A DNA stretch of 64,000 nucleotides, taken from assembly GCA_905178155.1 (NCBI GenBank), contig CAJINV010000002.1, positions 12,161,621 through 12,225,620 on the forward strand, in the 5' to 3' direction. Numbering within the stretch: the first letter of the stretch is position 1; every line of letters starts with the position of its first letter. The translations under genes and the position numbers were made by a program. The notes under the pieces are model-generated. The model was given only the letters and a program-made list of their open reading frames with translations. It made no database searches and was not told where the DNA came from. Source of the stretch: Amoebophrya sp. A120. Taxonomy: Eukaryota > Sar > Dinophyceae > Syndiniales > Amoebophryaceae. Shown here in pieces: positions 1-10,836 of the stretch.

Positions 1-118
1 CATCTTCCTTAGTAAATTGCTTCTGAGTAACTACACCTCAGGCACTGCAGCCAGGCGTCGGCGACTGCGAAGCATGATGGCGAACGCGATCGGTTGCTGA
101 CAGAAGTAAAGTGCATTT

Positions 119-3100
119 TTAGTTCAGCATGAGTGTGGGTAGAAAGTCCGATCTGTTGTCTTCGAGACTTACTCTCGGCCGAAGTGATGCCTCCATGGTC
201 GAGCGGATGCGCTCCCCTTCCGTTGCCAGGAAATCTTCGATCTTGGCTTGTCGGCGCGCCGCAAGTTTCGCAGCGGCGGCTTGCTTCTGCATCGATTTGG
301 GTGCAGGGACAACGTGCGAAAAGTCCGGCCCCAGGTATTGTTGCGCCACTGGGTTGCGATAACTGCTCGATGAACTGGTGGGCACCGTGGTTTTGGTTTC
401 CAAAATGCTTTTCCGAACCGCGTTTTCCCGCTGCTGCAGCGGGGTCATCTGTTTCGGCAGCACACCGGGCTCGATCGGCATGCGATCTACCTTCTGTCCC
501 TCTCCGAACGCGGGGAACAGACACTTCAAGTTGTAGCCCATCGGCCCCGAGATCCCGTTCGTGCAGCGTTCGTGCGTCATGATCGGGTCGGTTCCATATT
601 CCTCCAGCATGTGCCCCCGGTACCCGGGGGTGTACCGCCCCCTCTGCAGGTAGAAACCCCGGAACGCCATGTCCATGGCTGTTCCCTTAGGTGGCAAGCT
701 GTCGTCGTAGCTCTTTCCAGAAACCGCGTCCGTGGTCGGATTCATCTTGCGGGTACGGCTGAACGCCATCCGCTGCATCTCCGAGAGGATCCGCTCGTCC
801 GCCCGCTCCTTCTTGGGTTTCCGGGCCCGGTACTCCCAGTACTCGGGCGCCTCGCTGATGTTCTGCAGCGCCAGAAACTGGGCTGCCGTGTAGAGCAAAT
901 CAATTAGTTCGTTCACCAGCATTCCCAACGTTGCCGCCACGGGCGCAACCCCGTTGACCACCGTTTGTCCGGCCTTGGCCGCATTGGCAAACTTTTTCAC
1001 CACCTCTGTCACGCATTTCCCGGGGTAATAGAGCTTCAAATCTTCGAGCTCCTTCGACAAAGTGTCTACGCCTGGAGTTTGTTGTTCCTCTGCGACCGCA
1101 CCTGTGGCAGCTTCTTCGCCGGCGCTGGTCGACGCCCCCGCGGGGGTAATTGTCGCTGGCCCCGCCGCGTTGGCGGCTGCGGCCATGGCCGCCGCCTGCG
1201 TGGCCCGTTGCATCTGCAAAGCTCCCGAAAGTGTTTCGTATTCCTTCGTGGTGTCCGGGCAGAAGTGCTTGATCGGTCTCAACGCCTCTACCCCCACGTC
1301 TGCTAATACGCCCGCAACTTTACCGATCACCGCGGCTATGAAGGTTGCAGGATCCTTCAAGTCGACGGTGAGGTCTTTGAAAAATTCACCGGCCGCGCGC
1401 AGCGGCGCCAGGTAGTCTTGGGGCCCGTCCACCGCTTCTCGAAGCTTGTTTTCGTAATACTCCACCATCTGTTCCACTTCCGTTGCGCCCGCGGTCTGTG
1501 TGTCATCGCGAATGTTGCCAATGTCCATCGCGGTGCGCCGGATCTTCTTCGTCAGCAGTTGTGGAATCGCGGTGAGACTAATAGTGGTCTTCGGCACCAG
1601 CGTTGCGTTTGCGCGGGCCGTCTGTTCTGCCAGCTGTTCTTCCCTTGCCAGCGCAGCTGCGTCTTCAGTTGCGAACGTGGTACTTGCAGGGGATGTTAGA
1701 GCAGGAGCAGCTCCTTCATCTACTTTAGCGTTGAAGAATGCCGAGCCGTCGTCTTTATCTGCCCCAACCACTTCCGCGTCGTTACCAGCAGTGCCAGCGT
1801 CTGTGACAAAGAAGCTCTGGTGTTCAGGCAAGAAGGACAGTTTTCCAAACACCTGCAGCCCGCGCTGCACTTCCGAGATGCGCTTGTGAATCACTTCCTC
1901 GGTGTGGTACAGGTTGGAAGCCGTGTTACGCTCGATCTCAGCCCACATCGGATCATCTTTCGGGACTGGTTCCAAGTCGTTCTTCTCGTGCGCGTACTGG
2001 ATCCGCTTCGCAAGCATCGCGGACAGCGATCTTATCTCTTCGTCCGCGAACCGTTCAGTCTCTCGAATCCATTCGTCCGCGACCTTCTGGAACTGGTACT
2101 CCACGGGCGTCAGTAGGACTGGCTGTCGGGCGTGCGGCTTCAACTGTAGGTCATCAGCTGCCACTGTTCCTGCGTGTACTTCCTCAGTAGCTGCTTGGTC
2201 ATCCGGCGACGTCTCCGCAGCAGCAGTTGGTTCTCCCGCGGGCGCTGGAGGCCTCACGATTTCCCGCAGGATCGCAATCCTGCGGGTCTTCGCTTTTTCG
2301 AAGCGCCCGAGTTCCTCGGTCACCCAGCGCTGCAGGCGTTCTGGCGTTTCGCGTTGACGCTGGTACCACATACAGCCGGCGCCTGCGTCTTCGGCCCTAC
2401 CACAATCCTGGGAATTCACCAGGGTCTCGCAGACTGTGTCGCGACTGACTGGTGTTTTAGGGGCTTGTGGCTTTGTTGCTGCTGGAGTACTACTTGCCGT
2501 AGCAGCTCCATCAGTCTTTACTCCTTCCCCTGCTTCTGTGCTGGTACCGCTGCCGCTAGCTGGTTCTGGTTCATCTGCACCACCTTCCTGAACCTGTTTC
2601 TCGGTGCTAGGATCTGCCTGTTCTTGATGTAGATTCTCGACTTCCAACCCATTCCCGCCCGCCGACGCCGCCGCGCCCTCTGGATGGTGATGTGCAAGTT
2701 TTGGACCGCACGCCTTCAAGTCGTGCCGCTCAATCGCGACCGGATCCACGGACATGCAAATGCCACCAGGTCGGGGCACTGGGACGATTTCGTAGGGCGT
2801 GGACGCCGCGTTGGTTGGTGTTGCGTCATCAGCATCGCCGTTTGCCGCACCATTTTGCTGCTGCTGCACCTTTTTGCTACCTTCTTTAGTAGCGGCAGCC
2901 CCGTCGGTGCTGTCATCGACGTTTTTGTCCTCCTTCTCCGCGTGTGCCTTGTCTTCCGGATTTGGACTGGTCTTGTTTTCATCCACCTCGGCATCTCCAC
3001 CCGTTTTCCCTTCTTGCACTTCCGGCGCTGCGGCCTTTTTCCAAGAGCACTTGGGATCAGCCTGGCAAGCGTGCTTTTCGTCCAGGGACGGGCAGTACTT

Positions 3101-5758
3101 TGGCTCTCCTGTGCACTCATGGGTAGGCGCTTGTGGTTCCCAAGCGCAATCCTTTGATTCCAAATCCTTTCCGCAGAGAGCGGCGCTCGGATGTTTTTTG
3201 CAGACTTTCTGCAGCGTGCGCAGTTGCTCCTCGGGGGGCGGGGGCGGCGGATCCCGCTCCAGCGGTGCGCGGTCAAATTGCACCCAGCCGCACCCGTTGG
3301 ATGCAGCCAAGTTGCCGCAGGTCGCCTGGGAGTCGCCATTTGCCAGGCAGAATGTGTTCTTCTCGGCTCGCGCGCTCGCACTCGCTTGTTCCTCGTCACC
3401 CGTCAGAGTAGAATTTCCGTCAGCGTCCGTTGTCCCTTTTTGAGCTTGACCGGGCGTGCCAGCTTCTACTGCCGGCTCTACAGTGGCACTGTAGACGCAA
3501 ACCCCGTCGGGTTTCTCGCCGGTTCGCCACGCGCATGCTGGATTTGCGACACAAGTGTTCTCGTTTTCGAAATCCTCGGAGTGGCACGCCGCCGCCTCGG
3601 CCTCCGAGCTTGAGGACGGTTTCTTCAAGACGCACGAGGCTTTCGGTTTCTCGAACGCAATCCACCCGCATTCCTCCGGCTCCGCAATCTCGTCATCTGG
3701 TGCTGGTGGCTCTTCATCTTCCTCTGTTTCTGCTTGCTCTTGGTCACCATGTTTGGGGTCGCTCCCACTACCTCCCACCGCGTTCGCCTTTGTAGATTCG
3801 TCGTCTTTCTTGCTCGATGAAGCTTCCTGTGATTGATCTTCCGTGCCGTCCCCACCTCCACTCGTTCCCGCGTCCTGTTTATCATTGTCTTTCAGAGGCT
3901 CGGCGGCAATTGGCTTTGGTGCAAGGCAATCGCTTTTGCTCTTGCGGCGGTGACACGGCGGACCCGCATGGCGATCCGAAGTGGATATTTTTGTCGCAGA
4001 AGATGTTGGCTGGTCGCGACCCACGACTTTCGTGTTCGTTTTCATCGTTAGTGTACTCTTCCCGTTACGATTCTTTTTCGTTGTGATACGACGCACCGTT
4101 TTTACCGTAGAACCACCACCGGTTTGTTGCGGAACGTCTTCATCCACCTGCTCAATTCTATTTTTGGAAACACACATGCCAGTTGGTGCCGTGCCTTCTG
4201 CGGGCGCGACTTGGTCCGAGTCCAAGCCACCTCCCTCCCAGTTACACTCGACCCCGAGCGCATCAGCGGCTCCGACGCACCGCGCTTCCTGGTTCAGCCG
4301 CCGGCAAATGCTCTGGCCGATGTCATCCGCGGCGGTGCAAGTCCCGGTGCGCAAGTTGGAAAACGACTTCCAGCCGCATTTTGTGCTTTCCGCATCACAC
4401 CCACTCTGCGCCACTTTTGCTTCGCAAAGCGCGACGTCGTCTGCATTCGTGGCGTCCAGCGGGAAACACACACCGCTTGCGGTTTGCGAGGTGCTTGTCG
4501 CGGCCACTGCAGGAGTATCTGCGTCCTCTGCACCTGCCGTGTTACCTCCCGTGACCAGTGAAGCTGCGCCCGTGAGAGCTGCTTTTGCCTGCAGCTTTAG
4601 GCGCTCCAGCACCGACGGGTCCGAGGTCGCCGGCTCGATGTCCTTTTCTGCTGTGGTTCCCTCCGCTGCCCCATCGATAGGTGGCTGCTTCATTTTCTCC
4701 AGCGCAGCAACGACGCTTGGTTTTGGCAAACACTTCCCTTGGTCCGGCGGGCGCACGGGGCTTAACGCGGTCACCTTGCGCCACTCGCACAACGGCTGAT
4801 CCAATGCATCGTGCTGGGTTTTGCATTTCTGCTCCTTGCACTGAAATCCGCAGGGCTCGCCATTTCCTCTTTCCGCAGCCATGGCATTGTCGCAGATTTC
4901 CTGATCTGCGGCGTGCCTAAACCTGGGAGCGCACTCGAACAGCTCGGTAGGCTCCCGCGCCACGTGCTGTCCGGCGGTAAGCTCCTGCTGCTTTTCCAGC
5001 ACTCGCCCATGCTCGTCGACTTCCCATTGCGGAATGTGCGGCGGTCGCATAGGATCCTCTAAAGTTTCCACATCAAGACTCCTTTGCAACACTTTCAGGT
5101 CCACACCGCATCTTGTTTGCATGTTGAACTTCAGGTTCCACCCACTCAAACGCCGCCACCGTGCCTCGAGTTCCGGTCGAAGCAGCCTTTGCTCCGCGTC
5201 GTCCGCTTGAGCGGCTGTCATGGGCACCACAGGATCTTCTTCTGCAGCTGGCGCAGTCGTATTACTGTCATCTCCATCTCCACCGCTCTGTACCGTCGCT
5301 GCAGCGGAGCCAGTAGTACTTGGTTTTGGAGTATTTGCATTGGTACCGGCTCCTTCCTCGTCGTCTTCCTTTTCGTCGCAACGAAGGGGCGCACCGTCGT
5401 CCTGATCGGACAGACTGGTATGCGTGACTTGCTTGTGCGTTTTGGCCAACAGAGCGGGAAAGTCGTCGGGCAGGGACTTGTGCGCCAGTGCGTGCATGAA
5501 GGGTCGTAGATGAGCATTCTGTAGGGCCTTTCGCGCCTCATCGTTGAAGTGCACCATGCGAGTTTTGTTTTTCACGTCCAGGTCCTCTCCAAGCATCATC
5601 TCTGCCCAGCGCTTCTTGCGGTCCCGTCGTTTCTGTAGCAACGCGTTCTGGCTCTGGAAGTCCGGCGCATTGGTATCCAGTCTAATCTTGGTGCGTCGGT
5701 ACCAATCGTCAATGCGCATGGCCAATCCGTCCCGAACCATCTTCGATACGTGCTTGTT
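119..5758 (-). CDS. Giant Cys/Trp-module protein, C-terminal exon (1879 codons plus stop)
   Basis: Unrecognised large protein. The exon begins after a pyrimidine-rich CTATACAG acceptor (5759-5766 side) and ends at TAA 119-121. The first ATG is at 5740, but the frame is open up to the acceptor and is in phase with the donor at 8209, so this is probably the 3' exon of the gene whose previous exon is 8210-10675. The first third is charged. The middle carries about nine modules of the form C-x(n)-C-x(n)-C-x(n)-C-x-W (for example endings CGW, CNW, CAW, CSW, CMW) separated by Glu/Gly/Ser/Thr-rich linkers. The last third is helical and Ala-rich with few cysteines and a basic end. I see no signal peptide in this exon. 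The modules recall disulfide-bonded extracellular domains (superficially PSI-like), but I cannot assign a family. Confidence is high that it is coding and low on function. Confidence 0.8.
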   Translation of the reverse strand, partial: NKHVSKMVRDGLAMRIDDWYRRTKIRLDTNAPDFQSQNALLQKRRDRKKRWAEMMLGEDLDVKNKTRMVHFNDEARKALQNAHLRPFMHALAHKSLPDDFPALLAKTHKQVTHTSLSDQDDGAPLRCDEKEDDEEGAGTNANTPKPSTTGSAAATVQSGGDGDDSNTTAPAAEEDPVVPMTAAQADDAEQRLLRPELEARWRRLSGWNLKFNMQTRCGVDLKVLQRSLDVETLEDPMRPPHIPQWEVDEHGRVLEKQQELTAGQHVAREPTELFECAPRFRHAADQEICDNAMAAERGNGEPCGFQCKEQKCKTQHDALDQPLCEWRKVTALSPVRPPDQGKCLPKPSVVAALEKMKQPPIDGAAEGTTAEKDIEPATSDPSVLERLKLQAKAALTGAASLVTGGNTAGAEDADTPAVAATSTSQTASGVCFPLDATNADDVALCEAKVAQSGCDAESTKCGWKSFSNLRTGTCTAADDIGQSICRRLNQEARCVGAADALGVECNWEGGGLDSDQVAPAEGTAPTGMCVSKNRIEQVDEDVPQQTGGGSTVKTVRRITTKKNRNGKSTLTMKTNTKVVGRDQPTSSATKISTSDRHAGPPCHRRKSKSDCLAPKPIAAEPLKDNDKQDAGTSGGGDGTEDQSQEASSSKKDDESTKANAVGGSGSDPKHGDQEQAETEEDEEPPAPDDEIAEPEECGWIAFEKPKASCVLKKPSSSSEAEAAACHSEDFENENTCVANPACAWRTGEKPDGVCVYSATVEPAVEAGTPGQAQKGTTDADGNSTLTGDEEQASASARAEKNTFCLANGDSQATCGNLAASNGCGWVQFDRAPLERDPPPPPPEEQLRTLQKVCKKHPSAALCGKDLESKDCAWEPQAPTHECTGEPKYCPSLDEKHACQADPKCSWKKAAAPEVQEGKTGGDAEVDENKTSPNPEDKAHAEKEDKNVDDSTDGAAATKEGSKKVQQQQNGAANGDADDATPTNAASTPYEIVPVPRPGGICMSVDPVAIERHDLKACGPKLAHHHPEGAAASAGGNGLEVENLHQEQADPSTEKQVQEGGADEPEPASGSGTSTEAGEGVKTDGAATASSTPAATKPQAPKTPVSRDTVCETLVNSQDCGRAEDAGAGCMWYQRQRETPERLQRWVTEELGRFEKAKTRRIAILREIVRPPAPAGEPTAAAETSPDDQAATEEVHAGTVAADDLQLKPHARQPVLLTPVEYQFQKVADEWIRETERFADEEIRSLSAMLAKRIQYAHEKNDLEPVPKDDPMWAEIERNTASNLYHTEEVIHKRISEVQRGLQVFGKLSFLPEHQSFFVTDAGTAGNDAEVVGADKDDGSAFFNAKVDEGAAPALTSPASTTFATEDAAALAREEQLAEQTARANATLVPKTTISLTAIPQLLTKKIRRTAMDIGNIRDDTQTAGATEVEQMVEYYENKLREAVDGPQDYLAPLRAAGEFFKDLTVDLKDPATFIAAVIGKVAGVLADVGVEALRPIKHFCPDTTKEYETLSGALQMQRATQAAAMAAAANAAGPATITPAGASTSAGEEAATGAVAEEQQTPGVDTLSKELEDLKLYYPGKCVTEVVKKFANAAKAGQTVVNGVAPVAATLGMLVNELIDLLYTAAQFLALQNISEAPEYWEYRARKPKKERADERILSEMQRMAFSRTRKMNPTTDAVSGKSYDDSLPPKGTAMDMAFRGFYLQRGRYTPGYRGHMLEEYGTDPIMTHERCTNGISGPMGYNLKCLFPAFGEGQKVDRMPIEPGVLPKQMTPLQQRENAVRKSILETKTTVPTSSSSSYRNPVAQQYLGPDFSHVVPAPKSMQKQAAAAKLAARRQAKIEDFLATEGERIRSTMEASLRPRVSLEDNRSDFLPTLMLN

Positions 5759-5762
5759 CTGT
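5708..5762 (-). repeat. 55-bp exon-start duplication, copy A (functional exon start)
   Basis: This copy covers the last bases of the splice acceptor and the first 51 bases of the 119-5758 exon. It matches copy B at 6659-6713 with two mismatches in 55 by hand count. The similarity starts at the shared ACAG of the acceptor and stops abruptly after the codon for Asp in MRID. Confidence 0.85.
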
Positions 5763-6658
5763 ATAGAAGGAGAAACGGTGATCGCCGACAGTGATCATCT
5801 ACCAAAGAAAAATCGCAGCACACCCTCGCGGAACGGGTTTTCTTTTTTTACGGACCGAAGAAATGGCGCAGCTTTTCGCAGGGTGTGACACTGTTAACTG
5901 CGCACATTATGCGAGCAGTGCTGAAGATGGGAAAGGCCGACAATGGCCGGGCGCTTTGGGGGCCGCAGGTGCTTCGTTTTCATTGTTGCTGGACGCATGA
6001 AACCACTCTTCCCACCTGGCCACGAGCGCCCGCGCGTTTTGGCCGTCGAGCGCTCTTGCCTCGGCCGGAGCGCGACACTTGAAGAGGGTCGGGGCCATAG
6101 CGTAGAGCAGGTTCGTTTGGACTGTCATCCGCCGCGTGGTGCGAGCCCAGCTCTGTGCCTCGGCCTTGCCCGCCTGCCGCGAAGGCGTCGAGGCATCGAC
6201 GGGCCGGGGGCCCGGCTCACTTAAATCCGATGACGGCTGGCTTTTATTTGCGTGCCACCAAGGGCAGCAAATACACGGGCGCCGGCGGAGAAGCGGCTCC
6301 GATACTTACTAGCATGCAACAAGCAACGGAGGCCCTGCCGTCGGTTCTTAATTTGCACCGACGGCACGACGCAGTTTGGTGAAGAGAAAGAACGCGGCGC
6401 GACTTTCGCGCCCACGCTTCAACATGAAGACGCCGAAGCACCTTGCTGCGCGGCCGCGGCAGCTGCGGCGTCTCTCTCTCTCTCATAGTCGGCGCAGGCA
6501 CGGACCGCGATAAACACTCGCTATGCCATCACACAGGGCCCCGGCCTAGCGCCTGCCAAGAGAGAACAAAAGCAGCGCCGCCGCATATAAATTTCACCCG
6601 GCGACGAAGCGCATGTCACGCCCGGCGCAGCCGCGGAGCCGGCTCACCTGAGAAGGGC

Positions 6659-6713
6659 GTCAATGCGCATGGCCAATCCGTCCCGAACCACCTTCGATAC
6701 GTGCATGTTCTGT
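6659..6713 (-). repeat. 55-bp exon-start duplication, copy B (inside the intron)
   Basis: This is a direct copy of the exon start about 950 bp upstream in the gene's sense. It keeps an acceptor-like ACACACAG and is followed by a donor-like CTTCTCAG|GTGAGC, bounding a 62-nt mini-exon. Inclusion would shift the downstream frame and hit an early stop, so it is either a decoy (poison) exon or a duplication relic. Confidence 0.75.
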
Positions 6714-7384
6714 GTGTTTGTTTGATGAAGTCGTGAAGGAGGAATCTATTTTGTCGATGCCTGGTTATTAACTGCTAGGACACTCACCCAGACGAATATT
6801 ATGCAGCGTCAGAGAGCACTCATTCGTCATTCTCACAAAACAGCTTTATTCATCTTGCTCTCATACTAGTCATTTCGCCTCTCTTATCGAAAGAAAAAAG
6901 TTCGCCACAGTCACAATTTTTCATTTTTCGAAAAATTGAAAGGTGAAAAAGAAGAAATCTTCTGATGTGGAGGAAACGCGCGACCTTTTCCCCTTCGACT
7001 GCAAGGGCCTTGTATTTTGCAGAACTAGTCTCGACGGCTTGACGGAGCTAAATTCCAGCCATTTCCGGGGCAGACGCGCTGAAGCACACATGCCTCCGCA
7101 AGAGCTCCTACGCCTTCCTGGCTACGCAAAAAATTCTTAGCGCAGCTACTGCGCCAAGAACTTTTGCAAAATATGTGCCAGCGATGAGCGGCAACGCATT
7201 TACGCGCGCCCCTCTAACGAAATACCCAAAACACGGGGCTGAGTGCGGCACATGTCACTGGGCGGACTAGGGCAGTCGACTACCTTGCCTAAAGGCAGAA
7301 GCAACTTACGCAAATGCGCAAAAACCGCAAATCTTTCCGACTGCATGAAGCCGAAAATTGGAATTTTGATTCTTGCGCGCCATA

Positions 7385-7627
7385 GTCACTCGGAGAAAAA
7401 CAGGTCAAAAAATTGTTTTGAAACAGAACAAAAACGACAAAAAAGCGGAGCCTTTTTTTGTGAAAAAAGCTCCGAGTGACGAAGCGCTTCAATTTCCAAA
7501 AAGCGGCATTTTAGGTGCGGGAAAGCCAAATCATATTCGCCAAAAAAGTTCGTCACTCGGCCAATTTTTCGTTTCGGCGGGGGTCGAAAAAAAACTCGAG
7601 CGACCGAAAAAAACTAGGCCGAGTGAC
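7385..7627. repeat. Alternating 9-bp inverted motif cluster (CCGAGTGAC / GTCACTCGG)
   Basis: Four copies with alternating orientation lie at 7385-7393, 7473-7481, 7552-7560 and 7619-7627. Copies two and three extend to a perfect 12-bp inverted repeat (CCGAGTGACGAA at 7473-7484 against TTCGTCACTCGG at 7549-7560). This could be the remnant of a small inverted-repeat element within the intron. Confidence 0.6.
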
Positions 7628-8209
7628 TGCGCGAACGAATGTTCAAAAGGCAACTTTTGAAAAAAAAAAGCTGTCGCCGCTTTTTTGAAATTTTGGGCGG
7701 TCTGCCCAATGCCAAAAGAGGTCTGGACAGATGTAACCAGGCCCAATCACTTTTGCAGGCCGGCCTTGTGGCGGCCTTTTAGATGTTCAACGGAACGAAG
7801 GCGGCCTGCTTTATCAAGGGAGAAGTGGAAGGCCATGGAGGCGCTGCGCGACCACTTGCGCGCTAGGTCCGTGTAATCGAAGACACGCGCTCTGCCCCCT
7901 TTCCTGGTAGGTGTCCTTCCCTGTCAAAGGCTGTGGGGCCGCGCAGTGGGTAAGCTTCAGTGAGCTAAGACAACCCGGGCACGCAAAACGCAGCCAGGCC
8001 GTGGCTTCAGCATGCCGCGCGAGGCCTGAAGTTTTTAAGCTGGTTGCTTTTTCGGCCATCAAGTCAAATTTTCAATTTGCCCTGATTTTTTTTCAAAAAA
8101 TGAAAATTAGTGACTGTGACGAACTTTTTTCTTTCAATATCTCTTCGTGCGTGGAACGAATGTGCATAAATTGATTTCAAAGAAAAAAATCATTCAGGCA
8201 CAAGCTTAC

Positions 8210-10675
8210 CGCGTCCGGGACTTCTCCGACCAGAATTTTTTCTTGTTCGTGTTCCAGTTTTTGGATGCCGCAATCCGTGATCTTGCTTAGCTGTTCCAGT
8301 TCTTGCACCAGATCCTGCGAGTAGCGCGTCAGGACCTGTTGCGGCGTGGCGTCCAGAGGCAGCGGCCGCATCGGGTCCTTCAACGCACTGCAGCGCCAGG
8401 ACCCGGGCCCGGGCGGCAGGTCTTTCCAAATGCAGGTCCGCGGAGACCCCTCGGTGTAGTTGTACCGGTGATCGTTGCAGGTCTGCTTCGTTCGCATGGC
8501 TGCGCACTGTACCACAAGGTCGGCTTTCACCTCCGTCGTGACGCACTTGTGTTCCAGGTTCAGATACTCGGGATCTGCTTCACAAATTCCGCTTTCCCCT
8601 TGCGATTGGGTCTCCTCCACGACTTCGTCCTCGGCATTTGCCGAAATTTTCTGCCACTTGCAGATCGGATCCTCATCGCAAAGCTTGTGTCGATCGGCTT
8701 GTTTCGTCGCGTTGGGCACGGCGTTGTGAAAGCTGCACGCAACGACGTCTTCGAAATTTCGCGGGTCCTCGGCCTTACAAAAGCCACTCTGGTGCTGGTC
8801 GTGCTCCCCTGATCGAAGAGCCGGGGGCTGTGTTCGTTCTACTCGAGTTTCCCAGTGACAAGCGTGGTCATTCGCTTCCGCATTGCAAGCCGCTTCGGAT
8901 TCGTGCTTCGCACAGTCGGCCGCTGCAGTCTCAGCCCCGTTGTCCGCTGCCGGGGCGCAAACACCCTCGGGGAGTTCTTGGTGTGGCTGCGTGTCCCAGG
9001 TACAACGTGTGTCGCCGACGCAGTCAAGTTCATCTTCATGCGTTTTACACTCTTCAACGGCGCCCGCGTCGTCGACGTCGTTAAATTTACACACTCCCGG
9101 ACCTGTGGTCTCGCTCGCCACTTCCGGCTCGGGCTGAACCTCTTCCGCTCTTGGCAACACCGGTAGCGCATCCAACCCGAAGGGCCTTGGCTCTTTCAGG
9201 GCCGCGTCTGCGAACAGTGGCTCCCTCACTTGCTGTTCTTGTGTCCCGCCGGCATTAGCGTTGTCGCTTTGCCCAACGACGGGCGGCTCCACCGCCTTGT
9301 CCTCTTTGACTGGAGATAGTGGGGGAGGTTTCTTCGACTTCGCCTCAACTACGGGTTCTGTCGGAACCCATTCACAACTTTTACTGTGATAATTGCAGTC
9401 GTCAGCAGCCGTCAAGCGTCCGCAGAACTCCACGTCGTCTCGTGATTTGCTGTAACAGAAGCCCTCTGGCTCCTGCTTGTCCCGTTTAATGTTCTTCGCC
9501 TTCGTCGTTGCGTCGGCAGAGGCAGCTTTTTTCGTGTTCATCTGTTCCGACTGAGCGTCCAGTCCCGCCGGCTGCTCCTGTCCCCCCTCGTGTGGACTAG
9601 GATTACCGCCTTCTACCGTGGGTGTGCTTGCGTCCTTCTTGCCTTCAACGCCTGGAGCTTCTTGTTCTGCGTCAACAATGTTGTCCTCGTGGGGGACAAA
9701 GGTACAGCGATTTTTGTTGTTACCCCACTCGCACCGCTCTTTGGTCCCGGTGCCAGACTCCAGCTCAAATTGTTTGCAATATTCCAGATCGACGGCACCC
9801 CCTGGCTTGTTCTGGTTACATGCACCCGCCGTTGTACTTTCTTTCCAAACACAGCTGGCTTTCTTTACCGCACAGCCCTGTCTGGTCTTGATCGCGTGAC
9901 AAGCATCGGGCTTTTCCGGTTTTGATGGCTCTGCTCCTGCTCCGTCTACCGATGCCCCCGTCCCACCACCTGCGCCAGCATTGCTATTATCGTCAGCAGG
10001 CGCCTCTATTGACTCGCAGATACCAGCACGGTTTTCTCTTTTGTCTTTTTCGATCAAGTTCATGCGAGACTCGTACTGCTCGGAGCGGTACTGCGCTTGT
10101 TTCTTCATTCTCGCGTTCCACGACTCGAGCTTCGCGGAGTCAAGTGCCCGGCGGTGAGCGGCGGCTTGCTGGGTCGCCAGTTCTTTTCCCGCTGGCCCGC
10201 TCCCGCTGGCAGACCATTGCTGTACTGCCAACAGCTGTTGCAGCTTCTGGAATACAGGCACCACGTCTTTCCGCTCGTTGCTGCTGAAATTGTCGAAATT
10301 TTTCCCGGTCTCCTCTTGCACAAACTTGGAGAATTTGCCGCGCAAAGTGTGTACGTAGTCGACGAGGCGCTCCCCGGCGGCCGGGGGCACAAAAAGGTCT
10401 TCTTTTGTAGTCAGGGCTGGCTTCTCTTTCTCATCCGCAACATCTGCGTCATCGCCACCAGGAGAAGGAGTGTCGGTCTTTTTACCGCCATCATTTACAA
10501 ACGAAGACAAGGAGGCAGAGCCTCGTCCACCTGGGGACGCACTTGCCGACGACTCGGATTTGGGTGGTTTGTTGCTCTTGCCTTCGCCAGCGTGACGAAC
10601 TTCGAGCTGCACCTTGCCATTGAGCTCAACCTTTCTCCTCTTCCTCGGTGAGGGCCTTCCAATCGTTTCTGCGCC
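8210..10675 (-). CDS. Giant Cys/Trp-module protein, internal exon (822 codons)
   Basis: The exon is bounded by introner E1 on its 5' side (frame-restoring junction at 10675/10837) and by a canonical donor after codon GCG at 8210 (GTAAGC at 8209-8204). The donor is phase 0, matching the phase-0 acceptor at 5758. It encodes a basic stretch near its start (RKRRK), a helical segment, then about seven Cys modules ending CVW, CEW, CTW, CHW, CKW or CIW. Both this exon and the 119-5758 exon contain a DPMRP motif. Shared modules, matching splice phase and absence of an intervening gene support one protein of more than 2,700 residues. Reading past the donor adds only a few residues before a stop. Alternative: two neighbouring paralogous genes. 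The motif RKRRK could be a nuclear signal, which conflicts with an extracellular role, so localisation is left open. Confidence 0.75.
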
Positions 10676-10680
10676 GGTAG

Positions 10681-10836
10681 TATGCAATGCAAAAGTATCG
10701 TACTAGTATGAGTTTCTATTGCATGACAAATTTTTCGTAGAAGAAAAATGAAATTTGTCATGCAGTTTCAGGTAAGAAAGCAGATCTGTAATGCTAGACT
10801 CGCACTTATACGAGTACGGTACTTTTGCAATGCATA
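10681..10836 (-). mobile_element. Introner E1 (156 bp) in the giant Cys/Trp gene
   Basis: The ends form a 23-bp inverted repeat with two mismatches (TATGCAATGCAAAAGTATCG… at 10681 and its complement ending 10836). The flanks are a perfect 5-bp duplication, GGTAG at 10676-10680 and 10837-10841. It contains GCATGACAA and TTGTCATGC cores. Removing the element plus one flank joins the two exon frames. The gene-strand junction CTACC|TATGC contains no GT, so splicing would be non-canonical. Confidence 0.85.

Larger units (their letters stand above)
5763..8209 (-). other. Long intron of the giant Cys/Trp gene (about 2.45 kb)
   Basis: The intron has a GT donor at 8209-8208 and an AG acceptor at 5760-5759. 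It holds a GC-rich segment (about 5900-6650, with a (TC)n run near 6468-6484), copy B of the exon start, an AT-rich central part, and four alternating copies of a 9-bp motif at 7385-7627. I find no independent gene in it. Confidence 0.55.

Noticed and set aside
133-5541. Numerous long plus-strand frames opposite the Cys/Trp gene
   Set aside because: Shadows of a GC-biased coding strand. Their translations lack the module pattern and overlap one another.
10681-10687. Translation start of the Cys/Trp gene at the TTG inside E1
   Set aside because: Non-ATG codon lying within a mobile element. The coding frame continues into the upstream exon after excision.
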